A stretch of DNA of 64,000 nucleotides. Source: Pisaster brevispinus (taxonomy: Eukaryota > Echinodermata > Asteroidea > Forcipulatida > Asteriidae). Every line of letters starts with the position of its first letter. Within the stretch, counting starts at the first letter, position 1. Location: NCBI GenBank assembly GCA_023634235.1, contig JAMKCF010000044.1, positions 620,001 to 684,000 of the forward strand. The letters are read 5' to 3'. The notes below the pieces were generated by a model, which was not told the origin of the DNA, did no database searches, and worked only from the letters and a program-made list of their open reading frames with translations. The translations under genes and the position numbers were made by a program. This document shows positions 1 through 12,580 of this stretch, piece by piece.

Positions 1-727
1 CATAGTGTTTTTCATATAGAGCATTCTATCAACTGATGAAGATATGTCATGGCTATCTGCGTTTTCAAAGTCTGGAAATTATACTTGATTACCTTACAAA
101 TCTTGTACCATCAATGATTTCACTGCTACCCCTTCATTTGCTAGCAAATCCCATGCACTGTACTGTACTGTGTCATTCAAATCTTTTTTTCTTCTTTTTT
201 GTTCAACCAGGTTCTTCCATACTCTTTCTTCACATTCACATTTCTGTGATTACTTCTTCCTGCATTTAATCTCTGTATTGTGGTTTTGGCTCTCTTTACT
301 GACCTTTATAGTGCTTTCGCAACTCGTTTGATTTCTTAAACATCACTTTCTGATTTGTCGTCCTATGCTGACTCTCACTTTAAAAATCATGCTCCATTTT
401 GCATTTCAGCCCCCCCTAATTTCAGATCATTATACTGTATTTTCCATTTTTTCAAAACGTTTCCAAGCCTGTTTGTTTCCACTTTTATAAATGGCCTTAA
501 ACGCAGGATTCATTATGCTCTTTATGATCTGTCTCAAACCATAACAAGGAAATGCGCACATTACCACTCAGCCACAAAACGCTACTATTTTTACATAAGG
601 TTAGAGACGAGTAATTTTGTTTCTCTCTTTCATAAGAACTAGCTCTTTCTATAGGAAAATTTGAACAATACACATCGAAATAGTGGAGCCCCTCTGAAAT
701 CTTTGTATACCTAAGGAAAATAACTTT
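1..727. other. Intergenic, no gene recognised
   Basis: AT-rich sequence. The short open frames on either strand have no recognisable motif, no codon-like pattern and overlap one another. I see no repeat boundary inside it; it ends where the inverted-repeat element at 728 begins. Confidence 0.6.
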
Positions 728-1309
728 GTCACGCGTACCACGAAGTGACCTATCTGTCAAAAATAATAGTTTTTTGCAAATCAAGTTTTATACAGATTAT
801 TAATACACTCATTACTGTTAACATTTTCAGCAAGTTTGAGTACCTAATACGTAATAGTTTCGTAACTACACTAATTAGTAAAAACGAAGTGTCATTAGAT
901 CTGTCGTTTTGTATTTCCACGAAGTGACCTATCTTGATGCGCCACTTCACCAGTTCAGGCACGTGTGTGACGTTTTGCATTTTCACGAAGTGACCCATCG
1001 TGATAGGTCTCAATACGCAATGTCTTTGTACACAGCGCTCTGTAGACAATATCATTTGGCATTTTCACGAAGTGACGTATGTGTTTAGGAATTAATTACT
1101 AATTCAAACAATTGCAGGAATGAAACCACTCTGATAGTTATGATTGAATAAAATATTCAGCTTTATTTTTGTTAAAAAAAACAAAACAAATATAGTAAGC
1201 AATACTCCGAAACAGCAGTTTGAAAAATAGTGCAACTACAATCACGATTTTCTCCAAACACGTTTAGGGGGACTTTGAACGAGATAGGTCACTTCGTGGT
1301 ACGCGTGAC
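728..1309. mobile_element. Inverted-repeat (MITE-like) element with CACGAAGTGAC motifs
   Basis: The left end (728-755) and the right end (1281-1309) are perfect inverted repeats of 28 bases beginning GTCACGCGTACCACGAAG. Inside, the sub-terminal motif CACGAAGTGAC recurs near 918, 988 and 1066, each followed by a variant of CTATC. No transposase frame is present, so this is a non-autonomous element. I could not find a convincing target-site duplication, so the superfamily is undetermined. A cluster of the same motif in the opposite orientation lies at 7575-7792. Confidence 0.7.
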
Positions 1310-1390
1310 GACTTGCTTCTCCACTAAAAATTCACATGAAAGTATGAAATTTCTCATCCCAAGTTTCCAGATATACATTATTTGAATCAA

Positions 1391-1710
1391 ACACCTGGTT
1401 CAGACAGGCACCCTAGAGTCACGCCGCACCAAATCATTTGATGTACATGAAGTACACGAAGTGCATAAAATGTCTGAAACAGTTAGGAGCAACGTGATGT
1501 GCTGGAAGTAAAAAAATCAACAATTGCAGTCATTCAGAAGGACTCTAGTGCGTCTTGCTTTCCTACATCGATTTTGTCATGTGAGCCAAACCTAAGAAAT
1601 TTCACATTAAGTTTGCCTGTCTGAAACCAAAATGTATTTGGGTTGGCCTAGAGCCACTCCTAACCTTTTTGGTTCAGGGCGACTCTGGAGTGCCTGTCTG
1701 AACCAGGTGT
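1391..1710. mobile_element. 320-bp MITE with ACACCTGGTTCAGACAGG termini
   Basis: The ends at 1391-1420 and 1681-1710 are inverted repeats of 30 bases with about two mismatches. Internal copies of the core (near 1478 and 1617-1626) show further symmetry. There is no coding capacity. No clear target-site duplication was found, so the superfamily is unassigned. Confidence 0.7.
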
Positions 1711-2043
1711 TACTTCCTCAATTTGACATACATGTAGAAGCTTGGTAATTTGGTTCAAGATGATCTATTTGGGAAATACTCAAAATAGGCCGTGGGCCAA
1801 AACCTGTAACATGCACTTTCGTCTTAACTTTCAAGGGGAAACTTTATTTTTCGTTTATAAGTAGTTTGGAATGTATAATTTATTATTTTACCTGTTCCCA
1901 TTTGATCTGCTTGCACGTTAACGAGAAATTAAGCACGAAAAATCGCCTGTTTTGCAGCGCATGTTCTTCAACCTCGAACCATTATTACCATTGCGTACTA
2001 CAGTAAATATTAATGTAACCTGGAATAGAGGTGTCAAATCAAG

Positions 2044-3890
2044 ATGGTTGCGCCCGAGGAAATGTGTGTGTGTCATTTTATTGAGAGTCAAAGGGGACAA
2101 ATAACCCAATTTACGGCAGTTAGTTGGCAGAAATTTCGTGACCGCAATAACAGATGGAAACGTCTTGATGGGAAACACCAAGGACTGGCTGAAACAAATA
2201 CAAGTTTGGTGGAAAAAAATGTGCCCAACGCCAGACTCGGCTGACAGCTATCCATCGGCTCTGTGTGACACTGTACCTATTCTTTCTAAAGTAAGTCTTA
2301 AGTTAAGTGTTAGTGTTTTGTTAAAATTAAAAGGGTAGGCACGTATTATATAAAAAATAACCGTACAACGTTACACCTGTGAAGTTTGATAGACTACAAA
2401 AACGGGCAACTTTTATAGTGTAGGCCTCAAAAGCAACCATTTTTAAGTTGTTAATTACTGACAATGTGTTTATATATTCTAAAAAGCTTTTTTAATACAA
2501 TTAATAATAGTTTAGTAGGCCTGCACAAAGAAAATAAAGAGTGAGACAGTCTAAAATCAGACAAATCTTTTACAGAAGGTTTTAACAGAAGGCCCTGCCA
2601 CTTAATGCTTTGGCATTAATTGTTTCATTTTTATTATGGTGAGAGGGTGGGTTCTAGCATGGACACTTTTGTGATGTGAATTTGTAATCTCTTAACCTGC
2701 ATTTAGTCTAAAAAATAATCAGTTTTTACACAAATGAGGAAAACATTTTTGTTTTGTTTTTAGATTTCAAATTGTTTTCAAACTGAAGACTGTGTGTTAA
2801 CCCTAACCATGCTAATAATAGACTTGAATCCTCCAATGTTGATATGGTTTTACACACAACCCTGGTGTCTTTCAAACTTGGCATGACTTGTGTTGATTAT
2901 TATTATTTCATAATCTCACTTAATATTTTTAAAAGGATGTCATTCTATTCTGGGTAAAATACTTTAGCATGATGTCTTTCCACCCAGGGAAACAGTTCAC
3001 AAAAATACCTATATAAAATATTTAAAGGTAATTGTTAAACAAGTTAAAATAATTTAAACAACGTTGTATAACAATCAGCAACCCACCCATATTTCCAGAT
3101 AAGGTGCTGTAATTTTTGTCTCTTCTACAATATCTTCATGCTAGTAACATTGTCAATGTTGTTCCAATCTGTCCCAATATTCATTTAGATTTTATTGCAG
3201 AGTTGTTTACAGTGTAGTAGTTTTTCTACTGCTTGCCACTATTGTGCATTAGTCAGTATCCCCCACTTAAGACCAACATACTTTTTGAAAATGTAATGTT
3301 TACAGGTTTTGAGATAAGACGCATTAGCAAGAGCTGAAAACATTTGGCTAAAAGGGCTACTGATGTTCAAAGCAGTTCCACTGCAGTTGAAGGGACACTG
3401 GAGTCAACCCTTGAACCATCAGGAAAATCTTGTCAGCTAGCATCAGCAGATTCACAGACACAGCAGTAGCGCAACCCACATGTCCTGCCATCCAGATGTA
3501 TTATATGTTAAAAGAAACAAGAGGATAACCAACAAACAGTCACGGAAGCGGTCAAGGGAAAGACTGTCAAACTATGAACACCAGTCAGGTTGGTATACAT
3601 TTTCTTATTTCACATTGCCTCTTAAGTTTTCCTTGGTTCTAAGTTAGTGAGGAACATGGTGTGCCTGTATTTTCCCATTGATTAAACTACATGTAAATAT
3701 ACCCCTTTTATTACAGGAGGTTTGCTGCTCGGAGCTACATGTACAGAGATTCTCGACGACGAACAGATTTTGATTGACATCAAAGAGAGAAGACATTGTC
3801 CTAATTGAAGTCAGATACCACTGAAGTTGTTACAAGGACTGCATTGAGTTCCATGCAAGGAGCAAGCAATACAGATGATGATCACAGCCA
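2044..3890 (+). pseudogene. Decayed three-exon ORF of a YHxxCY-type transposon-associated protein
   Basis: Exon 1 (2044-2290) starts at an ATG and encodes a basic segment with ITQFTAVSWQKFRDR and WKRLDG. It ends at a strong donor, AAA|GTAAGT, at 2291. Its last part has an HRLC stretch only in a shifted frame. Exon 2 (about 3306-3588) follows TTTACAG and decodes, with stops, as a serine-rich linker and then LPSRCIIC, a CxxC pair. Exon 3 (from 3717, after TTATTACAG) contains IVLIEVRYH, a TGA stop, then SCYKDCIEFHARSKQY. The order of an FTxxSW start, a CxxC motif and a YHxSCY motif matches a protein type I have seen repeatedly in marine invertebrate genomes without an assigned function. Stops and a frameshift make it a pseudogene. 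Family assignment is from memory; exon edges are inferred from splice signals. Confidence 0.5.
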
Positions 3891-4510
3891 TCTAGGTTTT
3901 GTTCCACTTATTTTAGTTTTCAAAATCTATTAAACAATTCTGGCATCTCAAAATGTAATGGTGCATCTGTTATAATCTGGTCCATCTGAAATAGTCTGGT
4001 CCTTTATAATTTTTCTCACATAACATTGTTATAATTAAAAGACACTCAAGACATGTGCACCCTTTAATCGAACAACAGAATATGCCTTTAAGGCTTTAAA
4101 TTATGAGCAGTACATGTATTGTATTGTTTTTAAATTGTAAACTTTGTAGCAAGTTAGCCCCTGGGCTAAAAATGCATTGTTTTAATAAACCAGACAAAAC
4201 AGTACTGTATAACTATCTGTAGTCACTTGGTTTTATTGCCCTTAACTTGCGTCAGTTCAGCATATAAACTCTTTCGCATACATGCATATTTGCATAATTA
4301 ATGACTAGCTGAAACTTTGCTAGTGCAACTTGTATTACATATTTATTTTTTTTATTACTATTTTTAAATTATCGAAACCAATCGTACATGGCCAAGATCT
4401 TGAGATAAAAACTTGGTTTAGCACCATGGGGATTAATTTTGAAGACTGAGTAATGATCTATTGCATGTACAAGGACCTCGAAGCTATTTTTATCAAATTT
4501 GAAATCATTT
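3891..4510. other. Intergenic, no gene recognised
   Basis: AT-rich sequence without a recognisable frame, terminal repeat or tRNA-like segment. It separates the decayed ORF from the 170-bp tandem repeat. Confidence 0.5.
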
Positions 4511-5010
4511 GACTGGAAAAATGTAGAAGTTATACACAAAATACTGTTTTTGACCAAAAATGAGCAAAAATAGTCTGCATAGGCTTAACGTGCAATCTGA
4601 GCCCATGGGAACAGTCAGATTTGGAATCAGCACCATCGAATTAGTAAAGTTGACTAAAATGCAAGTTGCCAATGCAAATTTGAGTGGAAAATGTAGAAGT
4701 TATACACAAAATACTGTTTTTGACCAAAAATGAACAAAAATAGTCCACATAGGCTTAACGTGCAATCTGAGCCCATGGGAACAGTCAGATTTGGAATCAG
4801 CACCATCGAATTAGTAAAGTTGACTAAAATGCAAGTTGCCAATGCAAATTTGAGTGGAAAATGTAGAAGTTATACACAAAATACTGTTTTTGACCAAAAA
4901 TGAACAAAAATAGTCCACATAGGCTTAACGTGCAATCTGCGCCCATGGGAACAGTCAAATTTGGAATCAGCACCATCGAATTAGTAAAATTGACTAAAAT
5001 GCAAGTTGCC
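4511..5010. repeat. 170-bp tandem repeat, three units
   Basis: Units begin near 4511, 4681 and 4851, each opening with a variant of GGAAAATGTAGAAGTTATAC and closing with GCAAGTTGCC. Units two and three are nearly identical; unit one differs at a few positions. The mirrored open frames on both strands within this block are products of the repeat, not genes. Confidence 0.9.
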
Positions 5011-5203
5011 CCTAAAAAGTTAAGACGAACTTCAATTTCTGGGTCTTCTACAGATTTTGGCCCACGGCCTAAAAGGAGTATCTTGATTCAAGACTTAATA
5101 AAGAAGAATGCAGAGATAAATGTAACATTTGTACTACAGTGATGGTAAACATAAAGCTATGTCTCATTTATGTACAAAAAGTACAGCAAAATTAAACTTC
5201 ATC

Positions 5204-5220
5204 GGGGGGGGGGGGGGGGG
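5204..5220 (+). repeat. Poly(G) tract of 17 bases
   Basis: An uninterrupted run of 17 G follows ATC. Similar but shorter G or C runs occur near 34185, 47244, 50566, 54844 and 58978. Such runs can form G-quadruplexes and are prone to length errors in sequencing. Confidence 0.9.
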
Positions 5221-5903
5221 AGACAGAGGGCTTGGTAATCCCCATTAAAAAAAATGTCAATTTTCTTGTTTTGGATAAAAACTAAAAATAGAAGTAACTC
5301 AAACATGCCAATATTGTTTCATTGCCAGGAAAACTGTTGCCAAAAGTGCAACTATTTACAAAATATTGCTGATAAGTTGTGATAAAACTTGTGCTACCCT
5401 AGCAACTAAATTTTTTCTGTACATTTTTAAAGCACTGAAACAAATGCATTTGAAAACATGTTGCCAGAGCAGAAACACACGACAGTACCTGAAAACTCAT
5501 CGCAAATAGTAATGAAGTCAATCAGTAAAGGTTCAACCTTTACCGAATCGCAACAACCTGCCTAAAGTTTTTCTTGACATTTTTCTACAAAATAATTAGA
5601 GATATTTAATGATTAATTCAGTAGCTGATTTATGGACCCATCCTGTTGTGGCTCCTCTATAAGCAACAGCTGCGCCCACTTCACACAAACTGGCTCCAAC
5701 AATTACCAAAAGCATTGAGCCAAGGTTTCTTGGAGGATTTACGTATGCAAAAAAGTGTTCTTGGACTTGCCTTCCTCCTAGCTTTTGCAGAGTCTCAAGT
5801 TCTTAAAAATTCTCCTCAGAATTATCAGTTTTTGTCATAAGAAAAGCCTATGACCTTTGAAATGAGTGATTTTTGTTAAACTACATGTACACTCAAATGT
5901 AGG
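5221..5903. other. Intergenic; one weak open stretch on each strand
   Basis: No repeat edge is seen. About 65 minus-strand codons near 5610-5810 stay open and include a hydrophobic run that could be a membrane segment, but there is no start, no clear splice signal and no family I recognise, so I do not call a gene. Confidence 0.4.
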
Positions 5904-6245
5904 GTGTCATGGCCGAGCAATTTAGAGCATCGAATTCAAGTTCTGGTGCTTAATTAATTGGGTTGTGGGTTCCAATCCCGGTCATGACACTTGTGTCCTT
6001 GAGCAAGATGCTTTGCTTCTCTTCACCCAGGGTATAAATGGGTACCTGCGAGGGTACAGGTTAATATTGTGTTTGAAAAGCCTTCCGAGGGGCTAAATAC
6101 TCCCCAGGAAGCCGAAAAAGATTAAAAAGAAACGTTATTGGCCAAATGACCAGGGTACTAATGTAAAGCGCACTGATACACGTACGTTATTGTAAAATGC
6201 GCTATGTAAGACCTTGTTACTATTATTATTATAACTGTTATTATA
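5904..6245 (+). mobile_element. tRNA-headed SINE with (ATT)n tail
   Basis: The head reads like a class II (Leu/Ser-like) tRNA: an A-box region TGGCCGAGCAA near 5910 and a B-box GGGTTCCAATCCC at 5967-5979, closed by GGTCATGACAC. The body carries the phrase TGTCCTTGAGCAAGATGC and a stretch around TAAATGGGTACCTGC, shared with the SINE at 59571. The tail is an imperfect ATT repeat up to about 6245. Intragenic pol III boxes imply transcription by RNA polymerase III when active. Confidence 0.85.
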
Positions 6246-8088
6246 TGTACTTCATACCAGCTTTGGAGCTGGAAGTAGAAACAGCCTATCGTCAATGCCT
6301 CCAAGGCTACAGCTGTAAGTATTGAAGCCACAAGGCCTTTTCCCAACTTGTCAGGAATGTTGAGTGTTTATCTATATTTCTTGTTTTTGTTACCCACGCA
6401 ATCTATTTCATTATTTAATTTATAAAATTTGTTTATTGGGCGTTGGGTCGGTAAATTCGCTTGTGGCTTTGTGTACTACATGTAGTGTTTCTGTTGTACC
6501 ACCAAAAAAAGTCATCCAGGATGCAAAGCACAACTTACTTAAAGCATGGAACTACATGGACATAGACTGACCCTGATGTGACCTTGCCATCAATCTTGTT
6601 AGCGCCATTTTGGGGTCGGTTTTGCATGCACATTATGGGAAAGCTCAAAAAAAAGAAAGAGGCTAGACTAAGGCATCCTTTTCATCTGACAAATAGCACT
6701 GCTTTTTCCTTGTAATTCCTTTTCCAAACAGTACACTTTATTGAATCATGCATAAACCAGTAGGGCTGCTCATCCGTATGACCCAAGTAATTCAATATAA
6801 ACACACCCACTGGTGACACGGACATGTTTCTGAGTTTTTGTGGTAAAAGTCAGAAAATCTTTAACCTGTAATGTAATGCTTTTTAGGCCACGTGCACACA
6901 ATTCATTACAAGACCTGTGCCATATCTTTTTACTCCCAAAATAGCAGACCATAGCAGATTGAAGCCACTTGTTACATCAGTGCAACGCAAGGGGTCAATA
7001 TCTTTATAGACCACGTCTAAACTTTGTTTACAAAAAGAACAACCTTATACAATCTAGGGCCTTTCTGGCAGGCCAGATACTGCACTGGTCTTAAGGGAAA
7101 ACACACAAAACAACAGCTCAACAAGTTTTGCATAAGGAAAGTTTATAAAAGTTAGACAGTGCAATCGCCATGGTGTGATTCTATGTTTTCTTCGATCATG
7201 TATACAAATTGTGCCTGCAGGAAGTCCAAGCTCTGTGGCTCTTTTGTAAACATGTGATGTCACAAGTTTACATGCCTCAAGGGGGCTTCAAACTGATCTG
7301 TATTCTGTGGTCAAGCATTAGTCTGGAGCCAGTAAACACTGGCCATGCTCAATTATATTTTATCGGTAGCACCATGAACTGCTCCACAGCCATAAGTGTG
7401 TGTTTGGAAAAAATCACGACTGAAGCTGAACTATTTTTCAAAACTGCTGTTTCGGAGACTGATCTAACAAAACATTTTAATACCAAACTAAAGCTAACTT
7501 CTTCATTATGCAGAACTGTCAATGTGTTTTCAATATTGTAACTGTTTTGATCAGTTATAAATTCCTAAACACATGTCACTTTGTGAAAACAAAAACAAGA
7601 CATGCATGCAGAGCGCTGTGAACAAACCATTGATGCACAGTCACTTTGTGAAAGCGCATAAGTTCAAAAGGTCAGCAGATACACCACTTCATGCAAATGC
7701 AGAAGTCATACTTTGAGTGTTTAGCACCGCCAGCACAATAAGTTTTATTGGATAAAGTGATGTATTGTGATATATGTCACTTCGTGGAAACACAGAATGG
7801 CAGATCTAGTGATACACCGGTCATGTTAATAAGTCTAATTACAAAAGTATTGCATGATAGGCATGGTGAAACTACTTGAAAATAAGGATTATCACGTCAG
7901 AGCAAAAACATCATATCTTGATTTTGCAACAACATTGTATTTTTTAACAGATATTGACACTTGTATTTCATATCTCATCGTATCTCATACAAGAGTGCTC
8001 AGTGCCAGGACGTTGTATCTATGTACATACTTGCTTTGCGTGTACATCCAGGCAATTTTAAGTGTGATACAATTTCAGACCCGTGCAT
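6246..8088. other. Long stretch without a recognisable gene
   Basis: Several open frames of 60-110 codons occur, the longest 7209-7541 on the plus strand, but none shows a domain, motif or splice context I recognise. The only structured item is the motif cluster at 7575-7792. A small host exon could be hidden here. Confidence 0.45.
7575..7792 (-). repeat. Cluster of GTCACTTCGTGAAA-type motifs
   Basis: Three copies of GTCACTT(T/C)GTG(A/G)AA start at 7575, 7640 and 7776. They are the reverse complement of the CACGAAGTGAC motif repeated in the inverted-repeat element at 728-1309, so this is probably a decayed relative of that element. Confidence 0.55.
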
Positions 8089-8176
8089 AACAAAAGTGCT
8101 ATTTCTGGAGATTTTGCACTGAGATTTTGCACTGAGATTGTCTCAGTGCAAAATCTCCAGAAATAGCACTTTTGTT
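8089..8176. repeat. Perfect 36-bp inverted repeat
   Basis: Bases 8089-8124 and 8141-8176 are exact reverse complements separated by 16 bases that repeat part of the left arm (TTTTGCACTGAGATTG). The transcript of either strand would form a 36-bp stem. It may be the remnant of a small foldback element. Confidence 0.9.
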
Positions 8177-8574
8177 ACGTCATATAAACAATTTGTACAA
8201 AAACAGACTAACAAAATTTGTACATTTTAAACAATCTATCAGTTGGTGGCACACTGATGATTTAATCTGGTGTGCACACATCTTGTTAAAACTCAGTATT
8301 TCTCTCAGTTTCTGTATACCTATGATTAAAAAAATCTACATGAACCAGCAACTCAACCATGTTAGGCGGCTGGTGACAAACTCTTCTATAAACAACGTTC
8401 AGGTAAACTAATTTGAAGAATACTTGATGGCTGTCCTTGTCCAAACTTGCACCTTGCTGAACAATTGTATGTGTGCTCATAGTTTGTTGTTTGCATTCAT
8501 CTACATTTGTTGCAGTTAAAGTACAGGAATTCGCAAACCTGACTTGCAGCCATTTCAAACATGCCCTTTATGGT

Positions 8575-9480
8575 TTGAGCTTCATACACATTCTTGTAGT
8601 CAAAATGGCACATCATTTTCAGACATGTGACATATCCACAAAGTCAGTGCTGCACACTCTTGAAGTCACAGTGTCAAACCATTTCAGACATAAAACAAAT
8701 CCATATGATAAGGTATACACTACCTTGCAGTCAAAGTGGCAAATCCTTTCAGACATTTGCACATTGTAGCGCAACACATTCTTGTAGTTAATGCAAGAAT
8801 GTCAGATAGGCAAATTCCTTCAGCCGTTTGTACAGTTATCCATGCTAATCATTTAGTAGGCTACATGTACAGCGCATGATTGTAGACAGCAAATATCAGT
8901 TGGCACATCTTTCAGCTATTTAGACGTACTTTCTTGTACAGTGTGGCAGTGCAAGATGGTTATTTCAGCAAATAATTTCAGCCATCTCGAACAAAGATAT
9001 TTGTTAGTACAGCATGTCCTTATGGTCAGCAAGATGGTCATTTTGGCAAATCCTTACAGACATTTGGACATATCCAGTAGGTCAGTATAACACAATTTTG
9101 TTGTCTATCTAATCTGTGTGTGGCAAAACATTCTTCTATAAGTGGTGTTTGAAGCTTGGCATGGTGTGAAAATAAGCCCTATAAATAGTGAACTTGCGGG
9201 TACAACCATGTATTAAATCTCATTGTGGGAGTGTTAGCACTGAAAAGAGCAGGTGTGGTCTCGACGTTTCGAGCAGTATACTCTTCTAAATGGTCAATGT
9301 ATCAATTGGTCAGTTTGCCAAATCCAATCAGAAACTTGCACATTTCTCCTTGTTGTTTTATTACAGCACATTCTTGTCAGCTGGATGGTCAGCAGGGCAT
9401 TTCCTCACAGACAAATCCATCAAGTCCATTTCACCTCGCTCAGGGAGGCATACCTCTATGGCAAGTGCATCTTGACAGGG
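8575..9480. repeat. Old, decayed tandem repeat field
   Basis: A phrase of the form CATTCTTGTAGTCA, then GGCAAATC, then TTTCAGACATTTG recurs with heavy divergence near 8590, 8657, 8726, 8779, 8880, 9025, 9295 and 9370. Spacing is about 55-100 bases. Short open frames overlapping in several phases here appear to follow the repeat, not a gene. Confidence 0.5.
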
Positions 9481-9697
9481 CCATGAGCTGACTGTTCCAG
9501 GCTTCTGTTAACTGCCTCATCTTAGCTGACGATTCCGTAACCTTGTCTGACGCTGGACCCTTCCCACTCCGCTTCAAAGTATGCTCTTCGATGAACTTCA
9601 GCAGGATGTTTTAGTGGCCTGATTGGCAATGCTATTGCACACGGCTGTTAAGAAATACATAAAATCAAAAGTCTATGATACATACTGTGAGAGAACT

Positions 9698-10653
9698 GGG
9701 CCCAATTTCATAGAGCTGCTAAAGTATACCTTTGGTTTTTGGAACCAATGGATTGTTTTAATCCTATATGAATGTAGATAGGCCTATATACAATAAAACT
9801 AACCTGTGGAAATTTCATTTCAAAAGGGAGTAGTGTTTTTGAGATATTGCCAAAAAATCTGGAGTGGTTTAATATGCCCAAGCAGGAAGAATGATCAGTA
9901 ACTGGAACACACAACCTGAGAAATGTTTCTGCAACATATGTTTCTCAGATTGAACATCCTATTCTCTAAAAACCACTTTCCTTTGAAGGGAATTGTTTCT
10001 CAAAATGTTATACATTGTCAAAAGCTGCAGTGTTTCTAACAAAGTAAGATTTTATGGCAAATAATTTAGGAGTAATTACCGGACACCCTTTCCTTTGAAG
10101 CAGAAACTATTGCTTATAAGTGTTATGTTGAGCAAAAATTAGCAAGAAACCAGTCACAAATGGTGCATGTGACATACAATTTTGGCTTGTAACCTTAATC
10201 TCGTAAGCTCAATTTTATTGTGCTTAGCTGCTTTTTGTGCTTAAAGGCAGGTTTACTGTTGGTGATGTCAATGACCAGTATCCTCACTTTGTGTGTCACA
10301 GCACATGCACAAAATAACAAACATGCTGGAAACTTGGCCTTACTCGGTCATCAAAGTTGCAACAAAATAATGAAAGAAAAACACACCCTTGTAGCATAGA
10401 ATTAAGTGCTTTAAGATGCCTGAGAAAAGCTTCATGCCTGAAGTCTTTCTCAGATGCATATTTTTGGTAAAAATTACCCCTTTCTCTAAAACTACATCAC
10501 TTCAAAGGGTGTCGTTCCTGACAATGTTTGTTTTAAATATCAACAGCTGAGCTCTCCAGTGCTCTTTAGCAAGTAAGTTTTTATGGTTAATAATATTTGG
10601 AGTAATTACCAAAGCTAGACCCTTCCTTTAAGCTGCTCTATGAAAATTGGCCC
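9698..10653. mobile_element. Inverted-repeat element enclosing two related MITEs
   Basis: The ends match as inverted repeats: GGGCCCAATTTCATAGAGC at 9698 and the complement of GGGCCAATTTTCATAGAGC ending at 10653. Inside, 9724-10110 is a diverged reverse-oriented relative of the TTAA MITE at 46055-46435: both have the AAACCAAAGGTATA-type end and a central TTTCTCAG/CTGAGAAA hairpin. A second partial copy occupies about 10380-10632; both copies end in a GGAGTAATTACC phrase. No coding capacity. This looks like MITEs nested within a MITE. Confidence 0.6.
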
Positions 10654-11809
10654 TGCTCATGGCAGTGTACTCTAAGAGCAGTAGATTTGGACCATCTGTG
10701 ACAAAAAATAGCAGAAACTGCCTAAGGCCCACTTTCCTTTTAGTTTAGGTCCAATGGAATTACGTGCTTTACAGGGTTCAGTAGGCCTAAGCGCAGAAAT
10801 CCTCGATTAGCAAAATGGACCTAGAAGGTTAGCCATGCAGTCTAAAACTGAGTGGCCTTTTGCATACATGGTGTAACTTTATCCAATTTCATGGTTCTGC
10901 TTATACTTAAGTCACAATAAAAGCAGAGGCCGGGCAGCGTGTGCCATTTCTAGGCAGTGACCTTTGTGTAGAGGTCGGTGAAAGATCGCACTATAGGGTG
11001 GTCACAGTCACAACTAAAAGTGTCCCGCATGCTGCCCTGACTGAAATGAGGACAAATTCTTGGCCCGTTTATCTGCCCGTGTTTGGCACGCACTCGTCTA
11101 ATGTCTGCCTAAATGTGATAAACTGTGTGTAAACTTGTAACCTTCTGTTGGCCCAGCGCCCACCTGATGTGTGCGTTTGCGATGCGAAGCACTGCACCTG
11201 GTTTTAAGTCTGAGCTACATGTAAAAGTAACTTGGTGCCCGCCCGATTAAAAAAAATGACCATGAGCAAATCCATTGCAAACTACTTGCTAACTCATCGT
11301 AGACTTATTGTGACTGGGGCATTACCGTAAGCAAACAATCACACTTACAAAAGCAGGGAATTCTGCAGACTTTATCAAGCTTATTAGTTTGTCTAATTAG
11401 CAGGGAACTTTTGGTTGTGCATGGCGCATACTCCACATAACTAGTCATACTTAACTTACACAGCTAGAGCAAAAAATCTACGCTAGCCCTAAGAGTGAAG
11501 ACTGGTGATTGCAAGCAAAGAATTTGGCAGTGGCAGAGCCATGAAATTGGGTGTTGATCGTTCAGGGGTTAACAATAGTCAATATATTCATGAGCATCAC
11601 ACATGATCATTGATCCTTGGAGAAAAGAAGGAGAGTTTTTATTGAGTACTAGGGCTGTCCTACATACAAATGTACATGTACACATGGTGTAAGGTGAATA
11701 AGACTTTTCAGGCCTTTAAATAACATGTTTTTCCTCAGGATTCAATTTCAACATTTTCTTGTTGGTGGGGAAGGCCCCTAGGAGTTTCAAACTTGTTTTA
11801 CAAATCTGG
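10654..11809. other. Intergenic with scattered MITE ends
   Basis: Fragments of the ATTTCATGG/CTGCTTA terminal motif appear near 10888 and 11540. A more GC-rich patch (10930-11220) has a 63-codon open frame that I do not recognise. No gene is supported. Confidence 0.45.
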
Positions 11810-12026
11810 GCCCAATTTCATATGCTGCTTAATGGTAAGCAATATTTCGTGCTTACTTTAGCAGAAAAATTTGCTTAAGCGTGAGCGTATTTCACAGGTT
11901 AGCAAGAAAATTAGGCAGCCATCTTGGGCGTTCTCTGTGGATTTGCAATGTTACGCCATTTATTGTCATATCGGAAGGTTGGCATGCCTTTTGGTGTGCT
12001 TACAGTTAGCAGCGCTATGAAATGGA
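11810..12026. mobile_element. Short MITE with GGGCCCAATTTCAT end
   Basis: The left end, GGGCCCAATTTCATATGC, and the right end, AGCAGCGCTATGAAATGG, are partial inverted repeats. The element is related to the one at 9698 through its terminal motif. The interior contains GCTTA/TAAGC pairs typical of this group and no coding frame. Confidence 0.45.
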
Positions 12027-12580
12027 AATCGCACAGTAAGCACAAAATCGGTCGTATCATTATAAAGTGGCCATTCACATGAATTGTCACTCTCATAAGC
12101 ATACAAATTGACACTTTTTCAGGAAACTCTCCCCCACCTAAGTGTATACAAGAAAGTTTTGAACTCCCTCACACTTGTTGGTGTTCGTTAGCATAGATGA
12201 CATGATAAGCAGAGCCATCAAATGGGATTGGCTGAGGGAGGAAATTAATGGATATAACTTGATTTCAAATCTAGTTCTGCTATGGATTCATGCATTGGAA
12301 GCAAGGCTATGTGATGTGTGATATGATGGATGGAACGCAGGGATGGTTGGCACTCAATTAACCAGCAATGATTTGTACAAACCAACAAGCCCACTGTGAG
12401 CTGAGACATCACTTACTCTTATGATACAAAATCACAAAATCAACATTTCATATCATTTAGTAAAACGTGAAAGTGCTGCAGATCCCCTCACCCACTCCGC
12501 AGCGAATGGTTTGCACATTCATGAAAATGTTGATAAATGTGAATGACTCCTGAATGATTCACAGGTATGTGTGTTTAATA

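Noticed and set aside
5610..5840. Minus-strand open stretch with a hydrophobic run (possible membrane exon)
   Set aside because: About 65 codons, no start, no convincing splice sites and no family recognised; within chance expectation for this length of sequence.
7209..7541. 110-codon plus-strand ORF
   Set aside because: No motif, no splice or start context, and an overlapping minus-strand frame of similar quality.
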